NCBI GenBank assembly: GCA_036278935.1
Contig: DASUKA010000056.1
Span: forward strand, 1 to 43,670
DNA: 43,670 nt
Reading direction: 5' to 3'
Source: DASSNR01 sp036278935
GTDB taxonomy: Bacteria > Gemmatimonadota > Gemmatimonadetes > Gemmatimonadales > Gemmatimonadaceae
Under the pieces are notes generated by a model. It was given only the letters and a program-made list of their open reading frames with translations, was not told the DNA's origin and made no database searches. Of the stretch, positions 1-7,815 are shown piece after piece; the first letter of the stretch is position 1, and the number at the start of each line of letters is the position of its first letter. The position numbers and the translations under genes are program-made.

Positions 1-837
1 CCATACTTCTCGACGATCGGCACGCGGATCATTCGGGGCCGAGCGTTCACGGCTTCCGAGGATCGCCCCACAGCGGAGCCCATCGCCATCGTCAGCGTCG
101 CACTGGCGAACGCATTCTGGCCCTCCGGCAACGCCATCGGCCAGTGTGTGCGACTCGGAGCGGATACGATGCCGTGTCGCCGCATCGTCGGCATCGCCGA
201 GGGCACGCAGGTATCCGCCATCGAGCCCAACAGTCCGACCTCGCCCTACGCCAGCATCGTCTACGTTCCGCTCAGTCAGGAGGGCCGTCATGCGATCCAG
301 GCGCGCGAGCTCATCGCACACATCACCGGGTCACCGGCCGACATTATCAGTCGCGTTCGCGCGAGCATCCAGCGGGCGGAGCCGAACATGCCGCTCGCCA
401 AAATAACGCTGATGCAGTCGCTGCTCGACCCCGAGCTTCGCCCATGGCGGCTTGGCGCGACGATGTGCACGGTCTTCGGCGGGCTCGCATTGGTGCTCGC
501 GGCACTTGGCCTCTATAGCGTGGTGAGCTACAGCGTCACGCAGCGCATGCGTGAGATGGGGATTCGGCTGGCGCTGGGTGCCAGAAGCACGAACATTCTC
601 TTGCTCATCGGCAAGGAGGCCGCCGGACTCGGGATGCTCGGCGTGTTGGTGGCGATGGGCTGCGCGGCGCTGCTCGCACCGCTCGTCCAGCCTCTCCTCT
701 TTCACGTCTCCGCGCGGTCGATTGCGATCTACATGCTTGTGGGCGGGGGGATGCTCGTCGTTGCGATCGCGGCGAGCCTGGTGCCGGCTGTACGTGCCGC
801 GAACGCCAATCCGGGCTCGGTGATGCGCTCCGAATAG
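1..837 (+). CDS. ABC transporter permease, MacB/FtsX type (C-terminal part, 5' truncated)
   Basis: The reading frame is open from the first base of the window to the TAG at 835-837, so the start lies upstream and 278 residues remain. The first ~70 residues look like the end of a MacB-type periplasmic core domain (YFSTIGTRIIRGRAF, then the VALANAFWP segment). The second half is an FtsX-type membrane domain: a hydrophobic helix near residues 155-180, the SYSVTQRMREMGIRLALGA coupling segment typical of these permeases, then two more helices and a terminal PAVRAANANP motif. Permeases of this kind without an adjacent ATPase (the ADOP group) are abundant in Acidobacteria and Gemmatimonadota. The substrate is unknown; export of peptides or toxic compounds is a family-level guess. 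Internal ATGs such as the one at 148 are not the true start, because conserved sequence precedes them. Confidence 0.85.
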   Translation, partial: PYFSTIGTRIIRGRAFTASEDRPTAEPIAIVSVALANAFWPSGNAIGQCVRLGADTMPCRRIVGIAEGTQVSAIEPNSPTSPYASIVYVPLSQEGRHAIQARELIAHITGSPADIISRVRASIQRAEPNMPLAKITLMQSLLDPELRPWRLGATMCTVFGGLALVLAALGLYSVVSYSVTQRMREMGIRLALGARSTNILLLIGKEAAGLGMLGVLVAMGCAALLAPLVQPLLFHVSARSIAIYMLVGGGMLVVAIAASLVPAVRAANANPGSVMRSE

Positions 838-1076
838 GAAGAGCGGGCGCAGGATTGGATCTTCGTCGCTCGCGACACCGCGCGCCCGTGGATGCTGTGC
901 CGGGACGACTCCTTTGCGGCGTCTTGCGCCGGAGGCGTCGCCAACGACGTATCTATCCTACTCCATCCCACGACGAGTCCATGACCCGTCCTTGGAGTCG
1001 CGAGTGGGCGTGCCGGGCCATCCCTTCCGAGGCGGGATCGTTACCGCCAATGCGACCGTACCATTTCGTGATAGCA

Positions 1077-1114
1077 GAAAAAGCACGGCCGCATCGGAAG
1101 TGACAATGCGGCCG
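1077..1114 (-). terminator. Rho-independent terminator of tRNA-Ile
   Basis: Read on the minus strand, a 9-bp perfect stem (arms 1106-1114 and 1086-1094, CGGCCGCAT/ATGCGGCCG, 11-nt loop) is followed after three bases by TTTTT (1078-1082). It lies 12 nt downstream of the tRNA 3' end. It is the one hairpin in the window I found with a proper U-tract. Confidence 0.8.
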
Positions 1115-1126
1115 AGACTTGCGGAG

Positions 1127-1200
<74 letters not shown>

Positions 1201-1214
1201 CGCAACAGACTCGA

Positions 1215-1244
1215 AAGTTAGCCGCCCCTCCCCCCACGCGTCAA
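1215..1244 (-). promoter_or_regulatory. Promoter of tRNA-Ile
   Basis: Minus-strand TTGACG (1244-1239), 18-bp spacer, TAACTT (1220-1215). The predicted start is about 8 nt before the mature tRNA 5' end at 1200, which suits a tRNA gene. The spacer is G-rich. The call rests on motif match and position only. Confidence 0.5.
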
Positions 1245-1311
1245 CGCAATCGCCAGCGCATCACCCTCCGCACCGCCCGCACATTCCGCGTCCCCACCCT
1301 CACCGCGCAAC

Positions 1312-1344
1312 CGCGGGCGGACCCGAGATCCGGATCCGCCCGCG
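1312..1344. terminator. GC-rich hairpin after the ChaB-like gene
   Basis: Perfect 10-bp arms (CGCGGGCGGA / TCCGCCCGCG) with a 13-nt loop, about 65 nt past the stop of the minus-strand ChaB-like gene. There is no U-tract on either strand. It probably acts as a terminator or mRNA 3' end stabiliser; this is inferred. Confidence 0.4.
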
Positions 1345-1408
1345 CACCCCACCGCACCACCCAAACGCAATCGCGTCATGAGCCGGTCATGAGCCCATTA
1401 CACCCCCG

Positions 1409-1609
1409 TCACGAGTGCGACTTGGACTCCGAGTGCTCCTTCTTCCCCGCCCCCTCCGCCGCGTGATGCGCCACCGCGAACGCCTTGCTCTCATCCCCGC
1501 CGTATTCCTTGTACGCGCTGTTATACGCCTTCAGAAAGGCTTCCTTCTGATGATGATCGTACTGGTCCACCTGTGATTTCGGCAGATCGGAAATGCTCTT
1601 GTACGGCAT
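1409..1609 (-). CDS. ChaB-like small protein
   Basis: A 66-residue protein beginning MPYKSISDLPKSQVDQYD, which closely follows the ChaB family start (MPYKSIxDLPxxV). The middle contains the family's amphipathic helices (AFLKAYNSAYKEYGG) and an AVAHHAAEG stretch; the tail is Lys/Ser/Glu-rich and probably disordered. ChaB was named as a cation-transport regulator in E. coli, but its biochemical role is poorly defined, so no mechanism is claimed. The start at 1609 was chosen because GGGAGG lies 5 nt upstream and homology begins there. The frame remains open further upstream, but those residues look non-coding. It is a single gene between hairpins at 1312-1344 and 1704-1732. Confidence 0.8.
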   Translation of the reverse strand: MPYKSISDLPKSQVDQYDHHQKEAFLKAYNSAYKEYGGDESKAFAVAHHAAEGAGKKEHSESKSHS

Positions 1610-1703
1610 GAGGTCCTCCCGAACCATGGGTGCTGCCAGCTGCCCCGCGCCAAGCGCGGGCCCTCGCCCCACCATCCGGATCAAGTCCCGTGCCGCATAC
1701 GGC

Positions 1704-1732
1704 AGCGGGGCGCCGTCCCTCGGCGCCCCGCT
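1704..1732. terminator. Perfect GC-rich hairpin at the end of the typA operon
   Basis: 12-bp perfect arms (AGCGGGGCGCCG / CGGCGCCCCGCT) with a 5-nt loop (TCCCT). It lies 39 nt past the stop of the acidic gene on the minus strand and is not followed by a U-tract. Its position between two minus-strand transcription units suggests a terminator. Confidence 0.5.
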
Positions 1733-1771
1733 CTCAGTAACGATCCGTGCTACCCCCTCCCCACACAGCCG

Positions 1772-2095
1772 TCATTCATCGAAGTGATGACCGGTTCTCG
1801 ATGGCCGCTCCTCGTCGACCTCATCGTACTCATCGTCGAGGTCGTCGAGATCATCCTCCAGAAGGTCGTCGACGTCATCGTCGTCCTCCTCATCCTCGTC
1901 CGCCGCGTCGTCTTCCTCCTCGTCGTCCTCGTCCTCATCATCGTCTTCGAAGTCGTAATCGTCGTCGTCCTCCTCATCCTCATCGTCGTCGACCAGATCA
2001 TCGAAGTCGTCATTGTCCAACTCGTCATCACCGTCGAGGTCGTCGTCATCGCGCCCCCGCCGCGCCTGAAGCAACGACTCGAACTCGTCCAACAT
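1772..2095 (-). CDS. Extremely acidic low-complexity protein (Asp/Glu-rich)
   Basis: A 107-residue protein of which about 68 residues are Asp or Glu. It opens with a short ordinary segment (MLDEFESLLQARRGR), followed by ~80 residues of acidic runs broken only by single hydrophobic residues. It ends in a mixed basic/His segment (RPSRTGHHFDE). The start at 2095 has AAGGAG 9 nt upstream; the longer frame reaching back into typA is rejected. It follows typA by 25 nt on the same strand, so co-transcription is likely. Acidic tails of this kind occur in nucleic-acid mimics, histone- or RNA-polymerase-binding proteins and halophilic adaptations. None can be assigned here. I recognise no folded domain. 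Confidence 0.65.
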   Translation of the reverse strand: MLDEFESLLQARRGRDDDDLDGDDELDNDDFDDLVDDDEDEEDDDDYDFEDDDEDEDDEEEDDAADEDEEDDDDVDDLLEDDLDDLDDEYDEVDEERPSRTGHHFDE

Positions 2096-2120
2096 GACCG
2101 GGATCTCCTTAGGCGGTGAA

Positions 2121-3956
2121 TTACAGGGAGGCGCGCTCGCGCTTCGCTTCCCGTGAGAGCTTCTTGCGATCGTTCGCACCCAGATATCGCTTGCGCAACC
2201 GGATGCTCATCGGGGTGACCTCGATCAATTCGTCGTCCTCGATGTACTCCAGTGCGCTTTCCAGCGTCAACTCCCGCGGCGGCTCGAGCTGGATGTTCTC
2301 GTCACTCGCCGTGGTCCGCATATTCGTCAGCTTCTTTTCCTTGGCGGGGTTCACGTCCATGTCGCCCGGACGCGCGTTCTCCCCGATGATCATCCCCTCG
2401 TAAACGTTCACCCCCGGCGCAATGAACAGGGTGGAGCGCTCCTGTAGGTTGAACAACCCGAATGCCACCGCCACGCCGTTCTCCATCGAGACCAGCGTGC
2501 CCCGCTTGCGCCCTGCAAGCGGTCCGGCCCAGGACCCATACTCCAGAAACCGATGGTGCATGATCCCGGTGCCGCGCGTGTCGGTGAGAAACTCCGAGCG
2601 ATAGCCGAACAGCCCCCGCGCCGGAATCCGATAGAGCAGGCGCACCAGGCCCTGCCCTGGATTCTTCATCTCGATCATCACTGCACGACGCGGGCCCAAC
2701 TTCTCGATCACCGCCCCCACGAACTCCTCCGGGACATCGATCGAGAGCTCCTCGTACGGCTCCAGTCGCTCCCCGGATTCACCGACCCGCGTGATCACGC
2801 GCGGGCGCGACACCTGGAACTCGTACCCCTCTCGGCGCATGGTCTCCATGAGGATGGAGAGATGTAACTCCCCACGCCCCGAAACGGTCCACGTGTCCAT
2901 GGCCTCGGTATCTTCTACGCGCAACGCCACGTTGCGCTCCAGCTCCCGATCGAGCCGCTCGCGCACCTGGCGCGACGTCACGAAGCGCCCCTCTCGGCCG
3001 GCAAAGGGGGAGTTGTTCACCATGAAGTCCACCGAGATGGTGGGCTCCTCCACGGCAATCCCCGCCAGGCGGTCGGGATGCTCTGCATCGGTCACAGTGA
3101 GGCCGATCTCCACCCCCTCCAGTCCAGCAAGCGCCACAATCTCGCCCGAGGATGCCTCGGCAAGCTCCACGCGCTCCAGCCCCTCGAAGCCGTACAGCTT
3201 GGTCACGCGCGCGCGCGTAGGAGGTAGCGTGCTGGAGAGCGGCAGCAGCGCGACCGCGTCGCCCACATGGACGGTGCCGCGCTCGATCCGCCCGATCCCC
3301 AGCCGCCCCAGGTATGGCGAGTGGTCGATGGTCGAGATCAGCATCTGGAACGGCCCGTTGGCATCGCCCGTCGGCGCCGGCACGTGCGCCACGATTGCCT
3401 CGAACAACGGGGCGAGATCGGTGCCCGGCTCATCGAGATCCATGGTGGCCGTGCCATCGCGCGCGGACGTGTAGACGACAGGCGCCTCGAGCTGCTCCTC
3501 GTCGGCCTCGAGCTCGATAAGCAGGTCCAGCACCTCGTCATGCACGCGCATCGGATCGGCGCCCGCCCGGTCGATCTTGTTGATCACGACGATCGGAGTG
3601 AGCCCCAAGGCGAGCGCCTTGCGCAGCACGAAGCGGGTCTGCGGCATGGGGCCGTCAAACGCATCCACCAGCAGCAGCACGCCATCCACCATGCGCAGAA
3701 TGCGCTCCACCTCCCCACCAAAGTCGGCATGCCCCGGCGTGTCCACGATGTTGATCTTCACCCCATTCCGGCGCACCGAGGTGTTCTTCGCCAGAATGGT
3801 AATCCCGCGCTCGCGCTCGAGCGGGTTGGAATCCATCACGCGCTCCTGCACGACCTGATTCTCCCGGAACGCTCCCGCCTGACGGAGCATCTTGTCCACG
3901 AGGGTCGTCTTGCCGTGATCGACGTGCGCAATGATGGCAATGTTTCGAATGGTCAT
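2121..3956 (-). CDS. typA: Ribosome-associated GTPase TypA/BipA
   Basis: A 611-residue translational GTPase, the usual length for TypA/BipA. The G1 motif AHVDHGKTT is at residues 10-18, G2 lies in the RERGITI segment, and G3 (DTPGHADFGGEVERIL) and G4 (NKIDR) follow. Then come the EF-G-like domains and the family-specific C-terminal domain (GTLVSMENGVAVAFGLF, APGVNVYEGMIIGENAR). The protein binds the 70S ribosome and assists 50S assembly and growth under stress or cold. The start at 3956 gives the canonical MTIRNIAIIAHVDHG; upstream codons in the same frame show no homology. An AAGG lies close upstream, so the Shine-Dalgarno is weak. A TACAAT -10-like hexamer sits at 4030-4025 without a clear -35. 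The acidic gene follows it in the same direction. Confidence 0.97.
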   Translation of the reverse strand: MTIRNIAIIAHVDHGKTTLVDKMLRQAGAFRENQVVQERVMDSNPLERERGITILAKNTSVRRNGVKINIVDTPGHADFGGEVERILRMVDGVLLLVDAFDGPMPQTRFVLRKALALGLTPIVVINKIDRAGADPMRVHDEVLDLLIELEADEEQLEAPVVYTSARDGTATMDLDEPGTDLAPLFEAIVAHVPAPTGDANGPFQMLISTIDHSPYLGRLGIGRIERGTVHVGDAVALLPLSSTLPPTRARVTKLYGFEGLERVELAEASSGEIVALAGLEGVEIGLTVTDAEHPDRLAGIAVEEPTISVDFMVNNSPFAGREGRFVTSRQVRERLDRELERNVALRVEDTEAMDTWTVSGRGELHLSILMETMRREGYEFQVSRPRVITRVGESGERLEPYEELSIDVPEEFVGAVIEKLGPRRAVMIEMKNPGQGLVRLLYRIPARGLFGYRSEFLTDTRGTGIMHHRFLEYGSWAGPLAGRKRGTLVSMENGVAVAFGLFNLQERSTLFIAPGVNVYEGMIIGENARPGDMDVNPAKEKKLTNMRTTASDENIQLEPPRELTLESALEYIEDDELIEVTPMSIRLRKRYLGANDRKKLSREAKRERASL

Positions 3957-4137
3957 AGCCTTGAAATGTACCCCGTTCTGGTGGCGCCGTTCAAGGCAGT
4001 TTGCGCGAGCGTCGTCGCACCTGCATTGTACGCGTGAGGGCGCCCGGTTGCTGGGGCAGGGCACGGCATGGCGAGGGTGGCATGGACGGTGCGGGCCCAC
4101 GCGATCGGTCGCTCGGACTTTACTCCAGGGAGGGCGA

Positions 4138-4569
4138 ATGGAGCCGCACGACGATACGGAGCAGCACGAGGAGGCCCGCGGTGAGGAACCGTGCGAAGGG
4201 GAATACCCCCGCGGGCGAGGCTACGGCCAGGACTACATGCGGGGCGGCGAGGTGTTCGGAGGCTACGGCTACAGCAATCGACCGGACTACGGTCGCCCGC
4301 TTGCCGAGCAGCCGGCTCCCGCTGCGGACAACGAGGAGGAGGCAGAGGGGGCCGACGCCGGCTCGGTGCTCCCTCCTGATGCCAATCAGCCACGCGACGG
4401 CGCGGGGGCGGAGAGCACGGACGGCGCCCCACCGGTGCCGCAGATCGAGCGCAGCTACGGCAGCGAGGGCAATCGGAACTACTCGCGGAGCTACTATCTC
4501 ACGCAGGCGCAACTCCAGCGCCGGCTCTATGAGCCTCCCGAGACAGAACAGGACCAGGCGAGCGGCTGA
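4138..4569 (+). CDS. Hypothetical disordered Gly/Tyr-rich protein
   Basis: A 143-residue hydrophilic protein with no membrane segment or signal peptide. The N-terminus is Glu/His-rich and residues ~25-55 are a Gly-Tyr-Arg stretch (RGYGQDYMRGGEVFGGYGYS). The middle is acidic and Pro/Ala-rich, and the C-terminus has Tyr/Ser/Arg-rich (NYSRSYYLTQAQLQRRLYE) sequence. The start at 4138 has GGGAGGG 4 nt upstream; the frame is open earlier, but those codons overlap the typA leader region. It is divergent from typA. Composition suggests an intrinsically disordered, perhaps stress-related or RNA-associated protein, but no family is recognised. Confidence 0.6.
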   Translation: MEPHDDTEQHEEARGEEPCEGEYPRGRGYGQDYMRGGEVFGGYGYSNRPDYGRPLAEQPAPAADNEEEAEGADAGSVLPPDANQPRDGAGAESTDGAPPVPQIERSYGSEGNRNYSRSYYLTQAQLQRRLYEPPETEQDQASG

Positions 4570-4574
4570 CACGC

Positions 4575-4594
4575 CGCCGCCGCGCATGGCGGCG
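4575..4594. terminator. Small hairpin between convergent genes
   Basis: 7-bp arms (CGCCGCC / GGCGGCG) with a 6-nt loop, 6 nt after the stop of the plus-strand gene at 4569 and before the end of the minus-strand pilT-like gene at 4683. It could serve both directions. No U-tract. Confidence 0.3.
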
Positions 4595-4682
4595 AGCGGG
4601 TGGTGGGTGCAGCGCGCGGATGCAGAACGTCCAACCCGTCAGGGAGGGAACGCCCTGCGACGCGCTACACCCGCACTCCCGT

Positions 4683-6209
4683 TCAGCTCTTTCCGGCCCC
4701 GGCGCGGCCGTTGGAGCCGGTGGCCGGGGTCTTCTTGCCGCCGGCGTCGGGCGCCTCCAGAAAGCGGACGTCGTGACCGTGCTGCTTGAACTGGTTCACC
4801 AGACTGAGCTTGTCCGTCGCCTTGAAGTAGGCTTCCTGAGGCTCGATCTGTTCGGAGTCCACCAGCTCCATCAGCGCATCATTGAGCAGCACCATGCCGT
4901 AGCGCCGTGATGTCTGCATGATGGAGGGAATCTGGAACGTCTTGCCCTCACGGATGAGGTTGGAGACCGCCGGCAGCGACAGCAGGACTTCGCGCGCCGC
5001 CACGCGCCCGCCGCCGATCTTCTTGCACAGCACCTGTGAGATGACGCCCTTGAGCGACTCGGAGAGCATCGCGCGGATCTGCTCCTGCCGGTCCGCGGGA
5101 AACTGATCGATGAGCCGGTCCACCGTGCTCACCGCGCTGGTGGTGTGCAGCGTGCCGAACACGAGGTGACCCGTTTCCGCCGTCTCGATGGCGATCGACA
5201 CCGTCTCCAGATCGCGCAGCTCACCTACGAGAACGATGTCGGGATCCTCGCGCAGCGCCGCACGCAGCGCATGCTTGAAGGAGGCGGTGTGCACGCCCAC
5301 GTGCCGTTGCGTGATGACGCACTGCTTGTTCTCGTGCACGAATTCGATCGGATCCTCGATCGTGATCACGTGATCGGAGCGCGTCCGGTTCACCAGATCG
5401 ATCAGCGCGCACAGCGTGGTCGACTTTCCGGAACCGGTGGGGCCGGTCACGAGCACGAGCCCTTTCGTGAGTGCGCACAGCCGCTGCACCTCGTCCGCGA
5501 TACCGAGCTGCTCGACGGTCACCACCTCCGCGGGGATGGCGCGGAAGACGGCGGCCGCCCCCTTGCGCTCCCGCAGCGCGTTGCCGCGGAAGCGTGCCAC
5601 GCCGGCGATCTCGTAGGCGAAGTCCGTGTCGTTCTCCTTCTCGAATTCGTGCTGGTTGCGTTCCGGCATAACGGCATGCAGCATGGCGAGCACCTGGGCA
5701 TTGCTGAGCGGTCCGGCCCCCTCGAGTCGCGCCATCTCCCCGTGCACGCGAAGGACGGGCGGCTCGCCCACACGCAGGTGCAGGTCCGACGCCCCCCGCT
5801 GTACCAGCGTACGCAGCAGCCCCTCGATCTCCGCGAGCGCGGCGCCGTCGTCGGCACTCGGGGACGTCGTGGGCGTGGCGCGTACCGGCGCGGCCGTAGT
5901 GGCGCCGGCCACGGCCGGGCGGATGTCCGCCGCCAGCGTGTCGCGCACGCCGCTGACCTGCACGTCGAATCGCCCATCGGCCGACGTGTAGCCGAAGCGC
6001 GCTTCCGTGCCGGCGTCGAGCTGCGGGGTGGCCGCCGGCGGGGCGATCTCGCGCAGCAGCGTCATGAGCTGTTCCGGCGAGAGCGCCTGCTTGGTCACCG
6101 GGCGTGGGCCGCTGCTGGTATCCAACCGCGCCACCTGGCCAGCCGCGAGCAGCAGCGCGCTCGCCCGGTTGCTGACCATCACCGAGAGAAAACGATCCAG
6201 ATGCGCCAT
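4683..6209 (-). CDS. pilT: PilT-like type IV pilus retraction ATPase with extra N-terminal domain
   Basis: A 508-residue secretion ATPase, against roughly 340-370 residues for ordinary PilT. Residues ~128-225 form the normal N-terminal PilT domain (SDLHLRVGEPPVLRVHGEM, then FAYEIAGVARFRGNALRERKG). Walker A is GPTGSGKST at 256-264, the Asp box is ITIEDPIEFVH, Walker B is DIVLVGE at 325-331, and the His box is TGHLVFGTLHT at about 346-356. Residues 1-92 look like a second, shorter and degenerate copy of the N-terminal domain (SALLLAAGQVARLD, then EARFGYTSADGRFDVQVSGVRD), joined by an Ala/Thr/Pro linker. The protein powers pilus depolymerisation and twitching in its family. It follows the 6211-6696 gene after 1 nt. 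No other pilus gene is present in the window. Confidence 0.93.
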   Translation of the reverse strand: MAHLDRFLSVMVSNRASALLLAAGQVARLDTSSGPRPVTKQALSPEQLMTLLREIAPPAATPQLDAGTEARFGYTSADGRFDVQVSGVRDTLAADIRPAVAGATTAAPVRATPTTSPSADDGAALAEIEGLLRTLVQRGASDLHLRVGEPPVLRVHGEMARLEGAGPLSNAQVLAMLHAVMPERNQHEFEKENDTDFAYEIAGVARFRGNALRERKGAAAVFRAIPAEVVTVEQLGIADEVQRLCALTKGLVLVTGPTGSGKSTTLCALIDLVNRTRSDHVITIEDPIEFVHENKQCVITQRHVGVHTASFKHALRAALREDPDIVLVGELRDLETVSIAIETAETGHLVFGTLHTTSAVSTVDRLIDQFPADRQEQIRAMLSESLKGVISQVLCKKIGGGRVAAREVLLSLPAVSNLIREGKTFQIPSIMQTSRRYGMVLLNDALMELVDSEQIEPQEAYFKATDKLSLVNQFKQHGHDVRFLEAPDAGGKKTPATGSNGRAGAGKS

Positions 6210-6210
6210 A

Positions 6211-6696
6211 TCAATCCAGCGGACGAATGCGATCGATCAGCCGGAGGTTGATCAGGTGCATGCCCTCGGTGGTGTCTAACGTGATGAATCGCTCCGTATG
6301 CTGATTGAGGAAGTCCTGCAATCGAGGATGCCTGGACGGCGTCTCCAGCCGGATCGCGCCGGTGAGCACGATCCCGCCGGCCAGCGTGATCTCCGCCGGC
6401 GAAGGACGCGCGCAGTCCCGCTGCAGCGGATCGTCCTCGCCGGGCGGGAGGCCGGTGACCTCGATGACGCGGTCCTTCGCCACCAGCAATACCTCGCCAT
6501 CGTATTGCACGAGCGGCACGAACGGTTCCGCGCTGTTGAACAGCTGAGTGGGGTGCTCGGGCCCCCCGAGGCCGTAGGTCGATGGCTGCACGAAGATGTG
6601 TCCGTGCAGCTCTTCGCCCCCCACCATTGTCAACGTGATCGCGACCCGCCGCTTTTCGATGCGGTAGTCGTGGAGCGTCTCGTCACTGGGATGCAT
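6211..6696 (-). CDS. Hypothetical protein co-transcribed with the PilT-like ATPase
   Basis: A 161-residue soluble protein, apparently rich in beta-strands (RVAITLTMVGGEELHGHIFVQ, VLLVAKDRVIEV, ITLAGGIVLTGAIRLE, RFITLDTTEGMHLINLRLIDRI). The repeated pattern of a strand with a GG turn followed by a hydrophobic strand hints at two similar halves. No signal peptide or membrane helix is seen. The start at 6696 has GAGAGG 4 nt upstream; the open frame before it is short and lacks homology. Its stop is separated by one base from the pilT-like ATG, so translational coupling is likely. I recognise no named family; a pilus-related role is inferred from context only. Confidence 0.75.
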   Translation of the reverse strand: MHPSDETLHDYRIEKRRVAITLTMVGGEELHGHIFVQPSTYGLGGPEHPTQLFNSAEPFVPLVQYDGEVLLVAKDRVIEVTGLPPGEDDPLQRDCARPSPAEITLAGGIVLTGAIRLETPSRHPRLQDFLNQHTERFITLDTTEGMHLINLRLIDRIRPLD

Positions 6697-6764
6697 ACCG
6701 CCTCTCACCGTCCCGGGTCCAGTCGCCGAAGAGACGCCCCAGCGGGCCATCCGTCACGTTTTGG

Positions 6765-6797
6765 CCGCTCCGCCGCGCTCTTGGCGCGGCGGAGCGG
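6765..6797. terminator. Perfect GC-rich hairpin downstream of the CDF gene
   Basis: 14-bp perfect arms (CCGCTCCGCCGCGC and its complement) with a 5-nt loop (TCTTG). It is 25 nt past the stop of the minus-strand cation efflux gene and upstream of the pilus gene pair. No U-tract follows in either direction. It likely separates the two transcription units. Confidence 0.55.
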
Positions 6798-6822
6798 CGC
6801 AAGCGGCCCTTTGGCGCTCCCG

Positions 6823-7749
6823 CTACGGATGCAGGTGCAGCTCGCGCTCGTACATCTCGCGGCGCTCGAGTTGCACGGTCACGTGCTGGATGCCGAACAG
6901 CCGCATGGCGTCGTGCACGTGTTCCAGCACGTGCTGGTGCTGCTCGGGCTCGCGCACGATGGCGTGCACGCTCATCGCGATCACCCCCGAGGTCACCGTC
7001 CACACGTGCAGGTCGTGCACCGATTCGACGCCCGGGATGACCTCGAGCTGCGCGCGAATGGCGCCGAGCGCCAGGTGGGCGGGCGTGGACTCGAGCAGCA
7101 CATCCACGCTCTCCCGCACCAGCCGCCATGCGCTGACGGCAATCAGCACGGTCACGATGAGGGAGGCGATGGGATCGGCCGGCAGCCAACCCGTGAGCCA
7201 GATGATGAGCGCCGCAACCACGGTGCCCACAAAGCCGAGCAGGTCGCCGAGGATATGGAGATAGGCGCCGCGCAGGTTGAGGCTCGATGCGCTGGCGGGG
7301 TGCAGGGTGCGCGCCGAAACGAGGTTCGCCACGAGTCCAAGCAGCGCGACCGCAAGCATGAGCGCGCCGTGCACCTGCGGCGGCTGGCGCAGCCGCTGGA
7401 TCGCCTCCCACACGATCCAGATGGAGATGAGGAGCAGCGTGGCGCCATTGAGCAACGCCGCCAGAATCTCCCACCGCAGGTAGCCATAGGTGCGGCGTGG
7501 CGTTTCCGGCCGGTGGCTGAACCATGCCACGAAGAGCGTGAGCGCCAATGCCGCCGCGTCCGTGAGCATGTGCCCAGCATCGGCCAGCAGCGCGAGCGAG
7601 TTGGCGGCGATCCCGCCCGCCAGCTCGGCCAGCAACACCACGGCGGTGATGCCCAGTGCGATGCGCAGCCGGCGCGCCTGATCGCCCGACGCCGGCCAGG
7701 GCGCCTCCGCATGCTCCTGGCCATGATGGTGATGCGCGTGCGCGTGCAT
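6823..7749 (-). CDS. Cation diffusion facilitator, CzcD/ZitB type
   Basis: A 308-residue inner-membrane divalent-cation/proton antiporter of the CDF family. It has a His-rich N-terminus (MHAHAHHHHGQEH) and six predicted membrane helices. The zinc-site motifs are HMLTD in the second helix region (DAGHMLTDAAAL) and HILGD in the fifth. The cytoplasmic C-terminal domain (GVESVHDLHVWTVTSG) holds the usual His residues. Length matches bacterial ZitB/CzcD. Zn, Co or Cd export is the family role; specificity cannot be read from the sequence. It is divergent from the gene at 7816, with 66 nt between start codons. A second heavy-metal efflux system (33872-39460) is present in the window but far away. 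Confidence 0.93.
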   Translation of the reverse strand: MHAHAHHHHGQEHAEAPWPASGDQARRLRIALGITAVVLLAELAGGIAANSLALLADAGHMLTDAAALALTLFVAWFSHRPETPRRTYGYLRWEILAALLNGATLLLISIWIVWEAIQRLRQPPQVHGALMLAVALLGLVANLVSARTLHPASASSLNLRGAYLHILGDLLGFVGTVVAALIIWLTGWLPADPIASLIVTVLIAVSAWRLVRESVDVLLESTPAHLALGAIRAQLEVIPGVESVHDLHVWTVTSGVIAMSVHAIVREPEQHQHVLEHVHDAMRLFGIQHVTVQLERREMYERELHLHP

Positions 7750-7815
7750 CAGCGCAGGCCGGCGACCGGGGGTGCAGAGTGGCGGCAGACGGCGCGCGCG
7801 CGGTAGGTTGAGATC

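Noticed and set aside
1784..2119. Plus-strand frame encoding a very hydrophobic Val/Leu/Ile-rich 'membrane protein'
   Set aside because: It is the antisense of the Asp/Glu codon runs of the acidic gene: GAC/GAT/GAG read backwards give GTC/ATC/CTC. The minus-strand gene has the better ribosome site and an operon context.
3997..4030. Promoter for the 4138 gene (TTGCGC ... CATTGT)
   Set aside because: Both hexamers are weak, and the same bases give a better -10-like TACAAT on the opposite strand for typA. The evidence is insufficient for a call.
5145..6251. Plus-strand open frame of 368 codons opposite the pilT-like gene
   Set aside because: It has no recognisable fold and is Arg/His-rich shadow sequence. 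All conserved ATPase motifs are on the minus strand.
6298..7806. Plus-strand open frame of 502 codons covering the cation efflux gene
   Set aside because: It is a shadow frame: it spans a strong hairpin and overlaps two clearly coding minus-strand genes.
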